A stretch of DNA of 64,000 nucleotides from Schistocerca nitens. Taxonomy: Eukaryota; Arthropoda; Insecta; Orthoptera; Acrididae. Below the pieces are notes generated by a model, which searched no databases, was not told the DNA's origin, and worked only from the letters and a program-made list of their open reading frames with translations. The stretch lies in contig NC_064622.1 in NCBI RefSeq assembly GCF_023898315.1, forward strand, positions 178,332,178 through 178,396,177. The letters are read 5' to 3'. The position numbers were made by a program, and so were the translations under genes. Of the stretch, positions 1-11,808 are shown in pieces; the stretch's first letter is position 1, and each line of letters begins with the position of its first letter.

Positions 1-286
1 AATAACTGGTAGCTGTCAATAGTCACTGGGTTTGTGTGGCTAAGGATTGAGACAATGACACTATCCCCTAACTGTAAACGGAAAACACCTCCTACCCAAA
101 TGTGGCTGAAGACCCTGAAGATTTTTTTGTTTGTTTGTTTGGGGTTTAAGGGCACTCAACTACTGAGGTCATTAGCGCCCAGTCACAATTGTTAGAGCAA
201 ATAGAATCTAGTAAAACTCAAGGCGGGGGGAGGGGGGGCGGGACCAGAAAGTTCTTACAAAGATGCAGATAAAATAAGTGAAGGAG

Positions 287-2224
287 TTAGAGGTCTTTGG
301 ACAATCCAGTCAAAGTAATGAAACGAAGAACACGAGCAGCTGCTCGAGCATCATCCGCTAAAATATCCTGTAAAGTAGATGGCAGAGACAGGACAACACG
401 AGATTGACTAAAACGGGGACACAACAATAAAACATGGCGCACTGTTAATGCATGACCACAAGGGCACTGCGGGGCTGGGTCACCGGAGAGCAGGTAGTGG
501 TGGCTAAACTGGCAATGCCCAATCCGCAACCTGGTCAGAAGGACCTCTTCTCGCCGAGATGGTCGGGAGGAGGTTGTCCAAGCAGTTGGGAACGGTTTTA
601 CTGCCCGGAGCTTGTTTCCTTGAAGTGAGGACCAAGTATCCCACCACAAGGACACAAGCTTCTTACAAACAACCCCACTAACGTCAGATGACAGGACACA
701 ATGGGAGGCTGGCCGAGGCAGGAGGACTGCAGCCTTGGCTGCAGCATCAGCAGCCTCATTCCCAGGCACTCCTACATGGCCGGGAACCCACAGAAAGCTG
801 ACAGGAGAGCCACCCTCAGCGAAAGAATGGAGGGACTGCTGGATCCGTTGCACCAAGGGATGGACCGGATATGGAGCTCCAAGGCTCTGAAGAGCACTGA
901 GTGAATCAGAGCAGAGTACATACGATGAATGGTGGTGGCGGCGGGCATACTGAACGGCCTGATGGAGAGCAAAAAGCTCGGCCGTAAAGCTGGAACACTG
1001 GTCGAGGAGCCGATATTTAAAGGTGACGGCCCCGATGACAAAGGCACAGCCGACACCATCGTCAGTTTTGGAGCCACCAGTGTAAATAAAGGTGTGACTG
1101 GCAAGTCGCGCATGAAGTTCGACAAACCGTGAGCAATACACTGCAGCCGGAGTACCCTCCTTCGGGAGCGAGCTGAGGTCGAGATAAACATGAACCGGAG
1201 CCTGGAGCCAAGGTGGTGTCGGGCTCTCACCCTCTCTGAAGGTGGTAGGGAGGGCAAAATCCAATTGTCGAAGCAGGCGACGAAAGTGGACTCCAGGGGG
1301 CAGCAGGGCAGACACATACAACCCATACTGACGGTCGAGAGAAACGGCGAAGAAGGACTGATAAGAAGGGTGGTCGGGCATTGACAACAGCCAGCAGGCA
1401 TACCAACAAAGCAGTACGTCGCGCTGGTAGGTCAATGGTAATTCGGTAGCTTCAGCATAAAGACTCTCGACCGGATTAGTGTAGAAAGCTCCGGTCGCGA
1501 GACGTAACCCCCTATGGTGGATGGAGTTGAGACGGCGTAAGAGGGATGGCCGAGCAGACGAGTAGACGAGGCTCCCATAATCCAGCTTTGATCGGACTAT
1601 GGACCGATACAAGCGAAGCAGGACAGTGCGATCCGCTCCCCAAGATGAACCACTAAGAACTCTGAGGACATTAAGGGAACGTGTACAACGGGCAGCCAAA
1701 TAAGAGACATGCGGAGACCAACAAAGTTTCCTGTCCAATGTGAGACCTAGAAACTTAGTTGTTTCCACGAATGGGAGAACAACGGGACCGAGATGTAAGG
1801 ATGGCGGAAGGAACGCTTTATATGGCCAAAAGTTGATGCAAACCGTCTTCTCTTCAGAGAACCGGAAGCCATTTGCCACACTCCATGAGTATAGGCTGTC
1901 TAGACAACGCTGAAGGCAGCGCTCCAGGAGGCATGTTTGCTGGGCACTGCAGTAGATCGCGAAGTCATCGACAAAAAGAGAGCCTGAGACATTAGGTGGA
2001 ATGCAATCCATAATTGGATTGATCGCGACGGCAAAAAGGGCTACGCTCAAGACGGAGCCCTGAGGCACTCCGTTCTCCTGGACGAAGACGTCGGACAATA
2101 CGGAACACACACGTACCCTAAACTGTCGATCTGTTAAAAATGAATCAATAAAAAAGGGGCAGGCAACCATGTAGACCCCACTTGTGCATAGTGCGGAGGA
2201 TACCTCCTCTCCAACAGGTATCAT
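287..2224 (-). pseudogene. RT C-terminal half plus RNase H, frameshifted LINE pol
   Basis: A 645-codon open stretch forms the second half of the LINE polyprotein. RT motifs are NGVPQGSVLS (about residue 51) and FVDD (84-87), the catalytic FxDD box. RNase H follows from about residue 378 with Glu415 in FTAELFAL, Asp440 in SDSLSAL and the VPGHVGVPGNEAAD block. The first catalytic Asp is replaced: YTGGSK where the family has YTDGSK (Gly383). A Cys/His cluster of the form CPCGH...H...CP lies near the C terminus. The real protein started further upstream; the ATG here is internal. It joins the upstream ORF (2145-3041) by a one-base shift in the run of T and C bases at about 2150-2160. Probably inactive. 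Confidence 0.85.
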
Positions 2225-3352
2225 AAGCCTTCTCCAAATCGAAGAACATGGCTACCGTTTGGCACTTTCGCAAAAAGTTGTTCATGATGAATGTCGACAA
2301 GGTCACAACGTGGTCAACAGCGGAGCGGCGGCGACGAAAGCCGCATTGAACATTGGTAAGTAGCCGTCGAGATTCAAGAATCCAAACTAACCGAGCGTTA
2401 ACCATGCACTCCATCACCTTGCAGACACAGCTTGTAAGAGAAATGGGGCGGTAACTAGAAGGAAGGTGTCTATCCTTCCCGGGTTTGGGTATAGGAACGA
2501 CGACGGCGTCACGCCAACGCATGGGGACATGACCTTCGGTCCAGACGCGATTGTAGGTACGTAGAAGGAAGCTTTTGCCTGCCGGAGAAAGGTGTGCCAG
2601 CATCTGAACATGAATGGCATCTGGCCCCGGAGCAGAGGACCGGGACAGTGCAAGTGCACGTTCGAGTTCCCGCATAGTAAAGGGGGCATTATAATTTTCC
2701 AGATTCAGCGAGTGGAAGGAAGGTCGCCGAGCCTCTTCTGCCTCTTTCCTGGGAAGGAAGGCAGGGTGGTAATGGGCGGAGCTTGAAACCTCCGCAAAAA
2801 AGCGGCCGAAGGCGTTGGAGATATCCACAGGATCAACAAGGACCTCATCACCTGAAGTCAGGCCAGGTACCGAGGAGTGGGCCTTAATGCCCGATAGCTG
2901 GCGCAGGCCACCCCAGACGACAGAAGAGGGAGTAAAACTGTTAAAGGAGCTGGTGAAAGAGGCCCAACAAGCTTTTTTGCTGTCTTTGATGACTCTACGG
3001 CATTGCGCTCGGAGTCGTTTGTATCCAATACAATTCGCCAACGTAGGATGGCGGCGAAAGGTGCGTAAAGCACGTCATCGAGCACGGATAGCGTCTCGAC
3101 AAGCCTCATTCCACCAGGGGACGGAAACGTGACGTGAAGAAGAGGCAGTACGAGGAATGGAACGTTCGGCAGCATTGATGATAACAGCCGTGAGGTATTC
3201 GACCTGACTTCACAACTGAGAAAATCGTGGTCCGGAAAGGTCGCCAGGGAGGAGTAAAGTCCCCAGTCAGCTTTTGGTATGTTCCAGCTCGAAGGACGTG
3301 GGGATGGGGTGTGGTGCAGGAGACGAACGACACAGGGGAAGTGGTCGCTCAA
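2145..3352 (-). pseudogene. Endonuclease end and RT N-terminal half of the same LINE
   Basis: Two overlapping minus frames carry the rest of the pol gene. The frame ending at 3352 begins with SDHFPCVV, the last catalytic motif of the endonuclease. The frame from 3041 carries RT blocks SAPGPDAIHVQML, SSYRPISLTSCVCKVME, VQCGFRRRRSAVDH and FFDLEKAYD (palm motif A with its catalytic Asp). It then runs into a stop (LPLFY*) where one base has been gained or lost, and the sequence continues in the frame of 287-2224. There is a second frame change near 2860-3040. These breaks and the missing 5' end show a dead copy. Confidence 0.8.
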
Positions 3353-3450
3353 ATAGGTGTCAGAAAGGACATACCACTTGAACCGACGGGCAAGAGTGGT
3401 AGAACAGATCGAGAGGGAAGACCCTGAAGAGATGCAGTCTTTGAGTAGCA

Positions 3451-6400
3451 GTCAGACATTGAATCATCTGATTATGAACCAAATCCGAGCCTGAGGCCGA
3501 ATCGTGATGAATCAAGAGCCTGAAGGAGTTTCCTGTTCATAGAAGGTTCATTATATAATTTGGCATAGCAGGGATTGAAGGATATGGAGATGTCTTTGTC
3601 ATTTATGCAGTTGAAAGATAGCAAGATAAGAAGAGGACACTAACAAAAGTTGGAAGGTGTTCCACAAGAACTGACAATTTGGTACAAACACAACTCTGAA
3701 CGAAGGTGTCCAGAACAGTTTTGATCTTTGGTGACTCATAAGGTTATGGAGCTTATCCAACACTTGAGATGACGAGGCGTATGTTTTCAAGGAGCAGCCT
3801 TAACACTTCCAGAATTCCTTCTCACTGTGTGTAATTAGATTGCGAGCCTTAGAGTGAAGCCATTTAGAAGTGATGAGGGTGGTACAAGAAGGATTGTACT
3901 TGAGACATTGCAGGGGCCTTCAACAATCCTAAATAGCTGTTGCAATATCTTTGGGTCCACTATGGCATCAGCCGGCAGCAGTGGATGCCCATACAAAAGA
4001 GAACTACAGTATCAGTGATGGGTCTCCCACACCTTTCCCCACAGATGCCATCTGAAAGAGAGGGGGTGAAGTTGACAATAGAGGTATATAACCAGCATCG
4101 GGTCTGTGAAGAGCCCAAAGCGTTAACTGGTCTGTCAGGCAGTGAAATGGAAGTGACAGGATCTCCTGAAAGTGAGAGATCATTGTGTAGTACTATAGTT
4201 GTGAAACCATAAGATAGGGGAAGCAACTGTAAAGCTGATAGCACAGTGGTTGTAATTTAAACTGATGGGAAAAAAACTCAGTAAAACCCAATTACATTTA
4301 ATGATAAAAATTTAATTAATATTGTGTTTTAACTTTTATTACAATATAATAAAGACAGTTAAATGACATTTAACATCCACAAAAAAAGCTTTAACTTAAT
4401 GTACGCTCTTACTGACTGTAAACTACAATTTTGACCTTTTTGGAAGCAAATAGAAATTTATAGATCTACACTATCTAGTCTGCTCCCTCAGTTGATGCAG
4501 TACTGGCAGGGCAAGAAATGAGGCTTTCCACAAAAGTAATAAATCCTGCTGGATAAGTTTCCTTTTTTGTTATTTTCAGCTCCATTAACTTTCACCATGT
4601 GTGTGGATATAACTGCATTACAATCGCATCAGAAAATATAGCGGCAGGAAAATAACCAGAATCAACAATCCTAAAAGACAAAAAGCTTGCAGTCCACTCT
4701 GTATGAGCCAGTTTTTTGCACTTTCTTCTTTTCCAGCAGTTAATCTTCTCCCTCTGAATCTTCAGTCTAACATTAGTAAGGTAGTGAAAGGGTTCTAATG
4801 ATTGTCCCTTTTGTGTTTTTATTATGTTCTTGTAGGTATCATATCAGGATTTCTACAACATAATTCCATAGTTTGACAACTTATGCAATATTTGTGCTGT
4901 CTGTCTGAAGGAGGTCAAGGACTCTACAAAATTCTGATCACTGTCAGAGCAGATGAGTGGCATCATAAATTATAGTTTTATGAACGGTTTTGTTAACATT
5001 AGCCAGGCTTTCTTCAAAATGCTCTGTTGCAATTTCTACATATTTAGAATCAAGTAATTAAATGCAAGAACTGAGAAGCATTATGAATAATTTAATCATA
5101 TAAATTTAAATCCAACTACTTAACTGTCACACTGAAAAAATTACAAAAACCATAAAACCCATAAAAACACAATTTAACCCATAGGGGTGGGTTTTTAAGA
5201 ATTACCCAGGTTTTTTCAACCATGGTGGATAGCTGAGAAAGTGTCACGGGTGGCACTGAGCTGGGTAGCAGTTCTGTCATTGGAGAGAGACATATCAAGA
5301 TTTGAAAGAAGCTGGTAAATCAGAAAGCCTGTGGCAGACAAATTGGTGCTTCTCGAAAAGGAGTTTGCACTTTGAAATTCTCAAGTAGGTGAAAAGCGGA
5401 AAAGGTGTTGAGTCAAGATGGTCATGCAAGGCAATAAATACCCTGCCTATAGGCAAATAAATATTACAAATTGTGATCGCTGATGATATTTTGCACTCAC
5501 ATGCTTCCAATGTGGTATGGAGGGGAATAAACTCGCTGATGCCATCTGCGTGAACCGATGTACAGGCACCCCCACATGCTCTCTCAGGCCAGTACAATTC
5601 AGACAGATCATGCAGTAACCTTGAATGGCTGGCAGTGAAGTGTGTTTTTGGAAAGCAAGACAAATTATAAAACAAGACAAAATTAGTTGTTGTTCCAGCA
5701 GGTGACAGTAATATCTATTGCAGTTTCATTGGATTATCATGCTGAGGGTGTCCTGGTTAGGTGTGGAGGGATCAGGACAGGTCATGCCCCAGGATCAATG
5801 TCAGTCACTGGTGGGATGGAAATGCATCAATGAAAATTGGTTCCAAGACTGACAATGTGGAGATATCTGTAACCTCCATATAAGCCTTCTCTGGAGATTT
5901 CTTCTTCTCTTTCACAATCTTTTGCAGTCAAGATCCCTGTGAGGGCTGTAGGAATGGAAGAAGAGTTGGTAGCTCTGAGTCTCATAGCCCACTGCTCCTT
6001 CAACCACTGGCTGATGCTGGGCTCTGATTTGCGCATTTCCTGGGAGAGAGTTCCCAAGAGGGAGCTTTATCATTGGTATACATCAGATGAGGAAGCTGCT
6101 TGCCTGTCTGGGGAAGGGAAGTGGTTCCCAAAGATTGTGCCACCGGAGCGAGAGGGGAGGGCCTATCACCCCCATGAATGAGTTTATCTGTGCGACTACC
6201 AGATGTTGATATTGGAAGGGGGCGGGGGGAGAGGGAAATCGTATCATTATCACTGTTTACAAATGATCATATTTTTCCAAGTTTCAAAATATGGGAAAAT
6301 ATCTGTGACCTTCAATTCCTGGATTTTGCTTTGCTTGAGTAGTTTAGCACATTTTGGGAATCAGGAAGGGTGTCTGTTCCTGAAATTTACAAAGAGAGGT

Positions 6401-7029
6401 GGTAGTGTACATCATTAATTTTCATGAAGTGGCTGACCACAATCTCTAAAAATCAGATTGTACGTACACCAGGATTGCATAGAACCAAAACACTGCCATT
6501 TAAAACACAGCATCAGGGATGGGAAATACTGCTTCACACTGCAGCAGCAATACGGTACATAATTCTGACCTTATCCATAAGTGAATCCCTCTCAAAAGTG
6601 AGGATGAATGTGCCAGTGTCTACCTTGTTATCTGGTTGCCTCAATATACATGCGTGAAGTGGATCCCTTGCCTTTCATCTGTTTGCAATACTAGGTCCCA
6701 GTGAAAAATTAATCCCTGTACCAGTCAGGCTTCAGCTCTCGGTCGATATATGAATATGAGCACAACTACAGAGCAGCAAGTTGAGTTTTTATCTTTTTCA
6801 GTGTTCTCCTCATAGTATATTTATTAAATGTTATGCGTGTTTTTCTGTTCAAGGAGTTTAATATTGTGTTTTTATAAGTGTAAATTCATTCAGTCCGTAG
6901 TGCAATAGTTACTGAACTGCCAGGTATGTTGCTCATTAATGCATCAGCATCCACTGGTGACAAATCAGGAGAGCAGCAAGTTGCTTATCTGGAATTGTCT
7001 GCTTTCATAGTTCACTTCTGCAGTTACTC
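3451..7029. other. No recognisable gene
   Basis: About 3.6 kb of AT-rich sequence. Short ORFs occur on both strands (for example 3940-4212, 5295-5675, 6203-6418) but none shows a domain, a splice context or low-divergence repeat structure that I recognise. The last 300 bases may be the 5' UTR of the + LINE that begins with the ORF1-like frame at 7038. Confidence 0.4.
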
Positions 7030-7037
7030 TTGTTAGG

Positions 7038-7920
7038 ATGGCTAGAATGTGTGCATGCTGTGTACATAAGCAGGAGACGCTGGCCACAATTCGCAAACAG
7101 CTGAAGGCACTTTTGGCTATCGTCAGTCACCCTCAGGCTGCTGCCTCGGGGTGCAGCAGTGGCGAAGAATCTGGCGCTTCACATGGGATGCCTCAGATAT
7201 TATTTGTTTTGCACACGGCCTCTGCTTCCGAGGCACCTCCTAGTGAACCTGATGCGGTGTATCTGCCCTCACAGCAGGTTGTGTAGCACTTGAGGCAGAG
7301 GGCCAATGTGGAGACTGGCCACCTGGCCTCACCCATTCACCATTCACCTGTAAGTGGACAGGTGGCTGCTCCTTCAGCAGTGTCCAAGCAGGCACACAGG
7401 GGAGGGGTTTACGAGTGACATGGAGCTGGGAACTCCAATGTTAGACATGTTCTGAAGGCCCTTAGGGGGATAGTGTTCAGGCCTCGACAGAAAGCCAACA
7501 TCCACTCAGTAGGTCTGCCAGAGGGCCTCATCCAAGATGTGGAGGCGGCCTTGCCTGTCATTATTGGGCATGCAGGGTACAGTCATCTGCATGTTGTCGT
7601 GCATGTTGGCACCAGCGAAGCCTTTCACATTGGTTCTGAGGTGATTATCAGTTTGTATAGGCAACTGGCAGAGGTGGTAAAGACTGCTGGCCTTGTGCGA
7701 GGCATGCTTGCAATTTGTACCATCGTTTCCAGAGTTGATCACAGTCCTTTTGTTTGGAGCCAAGTGGAGAGTCTCAAACAAAAGCTTTGTCAACTCTGTG
7801 ACAGTCTTGGCTGCAGATTTCTAGACATGCGTTATTGTGTGGTGATTTGTAGGATTCCCCCAGATAGATAACCATGTGCACTACACAAAAGAAGCAGCTA
7901 TTCAGGTAGCAGAGTACCTG
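7038..7920 (+). pseudogene. LINE ORF1 with SGNH/GDSL-esterase-like domain
   Basis: The first frame (7038-7286) begins with a Cys-containing stretch (CACC) and a short amphipathic region. After a stop the frame at 7473-7871 continues with VVVHVGTSEAF, then CTIVSRVDHSPF and a run ending LGCRFLDMRY. In another frame at about 7867-7890 comes DNHVHYT. This order (GTN-like block, late Asp-x-x-His block) is what CR1-group ORF1 proteins with an SGNH hydrolase domain show. It lies directly upstream of the endonuclease, where ORF1 should be. Two frame breaks make it non-functional. The esterase call rests on motif order, not on a search. Confidence 0.55.
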
Positions 7921-8039
7921 TGGAGTGCACATGAAGGTTTTTGAGGCTAAGCAGTAGTTTGAGGTGCTCTGATGAACACTCACCAGTGGATATGCAGCAG
8001 AGTAAGACAAACAGTGATCAGAATAAAGAGACTTGGACT

Positions 8040-8757
8040 GTCACAATTTTATCAGTAAACTGTTGAAGTATTCATAATAAAGTTCCTGAATTTAATGCCC
8101 TCCTGGAAAGTTCTCACACTCAATTTATCCTTGGAACCAAGAGATAGCTGAAACCGAAAGTGGAAAGCTCTGAGATATTTAACAAGTAATGGAACGTATA
8201 TTGGAAAGACATTAGAGGCCATATGGGGGGGAGTGTTTATTGCAGTTGGCAAAAATATTGTCTCTATTGAGGTTGAAGCTGAGTGAAGCCATATGGTCAC
8301 GTATGACAGGTGTAGCCGAAACCAAATTAATTGTTAAATGTTTTTACTGGCCAGCCGATTCTGCTGTGACAGCTCTAAAGTCATTCAAAGAAAGTCTACA
8401 GTCAGTAGCACTTAAATACCAAGGTCATGAAATATTAGTTGGAGGCGACTTTAACTTGCCAAGTACAGTCTGGAATGTCTATAGATTCATCACAGGGGTA
8501 CTGACAGACAGATGTGCAAAATACTTTCAAACACATTTTCTGGACATTGTCTTGAGCAGCTAGTGCAGCAGCCCACACACAATGGAAATATGTTAGACCA
8601 TGTAGCTACATATAGTCTGGACCTTATCGACAATGTTAGTATAGAAACAGATTAGTGATCATGATGCTGGTATGGCAACTATGATTGTTGAAGTTAATAA
8701 ATTAGTCAAGAAGGCTAGAATAGAGTGTCTGCTACATACAGCAGATAAGCAGTTATT
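8040..8757 (+). pseudogene. LINE endonuclease domain remnant
   Basis: Several frames together read as an apurinic/apyrimidinic-type endonuclease: SIHNKVPEFNALLESS with ILGT at the start, GGDFNLPS in the middle (8438-8463) and SDHDA near 8655. These are the motifs around the catalytic and metal-binding residues of LINE endonucleases. Stops and at least two frameshifts are present. The domain ends abruptly at the tail of the minus LINE inserted at 8761. Confidence 0.7.
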
Positions 8758-8760
8758 AGC

Positions 8761-10563
8761 ATTAGATTAGATTAGATTAATACTAGTTCCATGGATCATG
8801 AATACGATATTTCGTAATGATGTGGAACGAGTCGAATTTTCCAATACATGACATAATTAGGTTAATTTAACAACATACTTAAGTTAATATAACAACTTTA
8901 TTTTATTGTGTTTTTTTGTTTTTCTTTATTTTTATTTTTTTTAATTTTTTTTAAATATTTTTTTGTTTTTTTTTTCTTAATTTATATCTAAAAATTCCTC
9001 TATGGAGTAGAAGGAGTTGTCATTCAGAAATTATTTTAATTTCTTCTTAAATAATTGTTGGTTATCTGTCAGACTTTTGATACTATTTGGTAAGTGACCA
9101 AAGACTTTAGTGCCAGTATAATTCACCCCTTTCTGTGCCAAAGTTAGATTTAATCTTGAATAGTGAAGATCATCCTTTCTCCTAGTATTGTAGTTATGCA
9201 CACTGCTATTACTTTTGAATTGGGTTTGGTTGTTAATAACAAATTTCATAAGAGAGTATATATACTGAGAAGCTACTGTGAATATCCCTAGATCCTTAAA
9301 TAAATGTCTGCAGGATGATCTTGGGTGGACTCCAGCTATTATTCTGATTACACGCTTTTGTGCAATAAATACTTTATTCCTCAGTGATGAATTACCCCAA
9401 AATATGATGCCATATGAAAGCAATGAGTGAAAATAGGCGTAGTAAGCTAATTTACTAAGATGTTTATCACCAAAATTTGCAATGACCCTTATTGCATAAG
9501 TAGCTGAACCCAAACGTTTCAGCAGATCATCAATGTGTTTCTTCCAATTTAATCTCTCATCAATGGACACACCTAAAAATTTGCAATATTCTACCTTAGC
9601 TATATGCTTCTGATTAAGGTCTATATTTATTAATGGCGTCATACCATTCACTGTACGGAACTGTATGTACTGTGTCTTATCAAAATTCAGTGAGAGTCCG
9701 TTTACAAGGAACCACTTAGTAATTTTCTGAAAGACAGTACTGAAAATTTCATCAGTTAATTCTTGTTTGTCAGGTGTGATTACTATACTTGTATCGTCAG
9801 CAAAGAGAACTAACTTTGCCTCTTCATGAATATAGAATGGCAAGTCATTAATATATAATAAGAACAACAAAGGACCCAAGACTGACCCTTGTGGAACCCC
9901 ATTCTTGATAGTTCCCCAGTTTTAGGAATGTGCTGATCTTTGCATGTTACGAGAACTACTTATTTCTACTTTCTGCACTCTTCCAGTTAGGTACGAATTA
10001 AACCATTTGTGCACTGTCCCACTCATGCCACAATACTTGAGCTTGTCTAGCAGAATTTCATGATTTACACAATCAAAAGCCTTTGAGAGATCACAAAAAA
10101 TCCCAATGGGTGGTGTTCGGTTATTCAGATCATTCAAAATTTGACTGGTGAAAGCATATATGGCATTTTCTGTTGAAAAACCTTTCTGGAAACCAAATTG
10201 ACATTTTGTTAGTACTTCATTTTTACAGATATGTGAAGCTACTCTTGAATACATTACTTTCTCAAAAATTTTGGATAAAGCTGTTAGAAGGGAGATTGGA
10301 CGGTAATTGTTGACATCAGATCTATCCCCCTTTTTATGCAAAGGTATAACAATAGCATATTTCAGTCTATCAGGGAAAATGCCCTGTTCCAGAGAGCTAT
10401 TACACAGGTGGCTGAGAATCTTACTTATCTGTTGAGAACAAGCTTTTAGTATTTTGCTGGAAATGCCATCAATTCCATGTGAGTTTTTGCTTTTAAGCAA
10501 GTTTATTATTTTCCTAATTTCAGAGGGAGAAGTGGGTGAGATTTCAATTGTAACTGGCACCAC
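8761..10563 (-). mobile_element. 5'-truncated CR1/Jockey-type LINE inserted into the + LINE
   Basis: A minus-strand LINE 3' half. Its 3' end is at 8761, with TAATC-type pentamer repeats (8761-8780) preceded by a stem GTTCC...GGAAC (8786-8828). Its 5' truncation is at about 10563, where the interrupted + LINE resumes. Long reading frames cover RT. The same family occurs at 55483-56631 and, more diverged, at 17660-18526. No clear target-site duplication is visible. A T/A-rich low-complexity stretch (8890-8985) lies in the 3' UTR. Confidence 0.85.
9031..10563 (-). pseudogene. LINE reverse transcriptase, broken by two in-frame stops
   Basis: One reading frame runs 10563-9031 with a single in-frame stop at 9922-9924. 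RT blocks in order: GIDGISSKIL, NNYRPISLLTALSKIFEKV, KCQFGFQKGFSTENAI, GIFCDLSKAFDCVNHEILL (catalytic Asp), NGVPQGSVLGPLLFLLYIND, LFADDTSIVIT (catalytic Asp pair intact) and SKFLGVSID-type thumb sequence. A second stop at 9031 replaces the Glu that the copy at 55483 has in KLKEFL. After it the frame continues about 15 codons. No RNase H follows. The stops look like simple point mutations, so this copy is fairly young. Confidence 0.85.
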
Positions 10564-11354
10564 TTAGTTACAGTAAGATGGATGAAGAGGAACTATGGGC
10601 AAAGTTTAAGCAAATTGTAAATTATGGTCTGGAGAGTTATGTAAGCACATAAAGGATGGAAAAGACCCATCATGGTTTAGTAATGAAATTTGGCAGATGC
10701 TGAAGAAACAGAGGCTGTTGCGAACACACAAATGACAAAAAGTGAAGGTTACTAGAGATTATCTGTCTGTGTAAAGACCTATGCACGAGTGTACAAAAAC
10801 TACCACCGTCACATCTTAGCAAAAGATCTGGCAAAGAACCCAAGAAAACTCTGGTCTTACGTAAAATCACTAAGCAGGTCAGGCTTCAGTCCCTTGTTGA
10901 CCAGTATGATGTGGGAGTTGAAGATATTAAAACAAAAGCCAAACGTTTTAAATTCGACAGTCAAGAAATCATTCACACAGGAGAATTGTACAAACATACC
11001 ATCATTTGACAATCGGACAGACGCCCGTAACGGACGACATACTAATAGGCATACCTGGTACAGAGAAATAGCTGAAAGATTTGAAAGCAAATAAATCACC
11101 AGGTCCGGATGGAATCCCAGTTCAATTTAACAAAAAGTACTCTATGGCATGGCCCTTGCCTAGCTTGCATTTAAAGTGAATCTCCACCAGAATAAAGTCC
11201 TGAGCAAATGGAAAAAAGGGCATGTAACTCCAATATGCCAGAAAAGTAAACGAACAGAACCACAAAATTACAGATCAGTGTCCCTAAATTCTGTTTGCTG
11301 CAGAATCTTTGAACATATGCTCAGTTTGAATATAATAAACTTTATTGAGACTGA

Positions 11355-11808
11355 AACAAATACTAACAAAGAGATAGAGGGGCTGGCCAGTACTTACCTC
11401 AGCTCAGTACAGCCGATAGATACAGAAAAAACAGAACCGAAAATTTATGTTCCTAGCTTTTGGAACAAATGTTCCTTCATCAGGGAGGAGAGAGGGGAAA
11501 GAAAGGGAAGAAGGGAAAGTGGATTCAGTTACTCATAACCCAGGTCATGAAGCAACAGGGAAAGGAAAACAGGGAGGGTAGCCGTTGCTTCATGACCTGG
11601 GTTATGAGTAACTGAATCCACTTTCCCTTCTTCCCTTTATTTCCCCTCTCTCCTCCCTGATGAAGGAACATTTGTTCCGAAAGCTAGGAACGTAAATTTT
11701 CGGTTCTGTTTTTTGCGTATCTATCGGCTGTACTGAGCTTAGGTAAGTACTGGCCAGCCCCTATATCTCTTTGTTAGTATTTGTTTCACATCTTTATATG
11801 AGATTTTC
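11355..11808. mobile_element. Inverted-repeat (foldback) element with 10-bp target duplication
   Basis: Left arm 11353-11556 and right arm 11584-11787 are inverted copies of about 204 bases around a 27-base spacer. A further 21 bases follow the right arm. The element is flanked by the direct repeat TTGAGACTGA (11345-11354 and 11809-11818). Deleting the element and one repeat restores the reading of the RT gene it interrupts, which proves a discrete insertion. There is no ORF of its own. Each arm contains a motif like the hammerhead ribozyme core (see findings). It may be a non-autonomous Penelope-like element or another foldback; the class is not settled. Confidence 0.75.

Larger units (their letters stand above)
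121..3450 (-). mobile_element. 5'-truncated non-LTR retrotransposon with RT and RNase H (I-group-like)
   Basis: Read on the minus strand, this is the end of an apurinic-type endonuclease domain (SDHFP at about 3352-3338), then reverse transcriptase, then RNase H, then a 3' UTR of about 165 bases. The 3' end is a hairpin (150-180) followed by an A-rich tail with AAAC repeats (121-149). The order endonuclease, RT, RNase H without a gag is typical of the I/R1 side of the LINE tree. The first part of the endonuclease and all of ORF1 are missing, so the copy is 5'-truncated at about 3440-3460, as is usual for LINEs. I did not find a target-site duplication. The exact clade is an inference from the RNase H. 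Confidence 0.85.

Noticed and set aside
772-1401. Long minus frame of 209 codons inside the LINE
   Set aside because: It overlaps the RNase H frame, shows no motif and is a frame shadow of the pol gene.
3940-4212. 90-codon + frame as a small gene
   Set aside because: A frame of similar length exists on the opposite strand, and there is no motif or conserved context.
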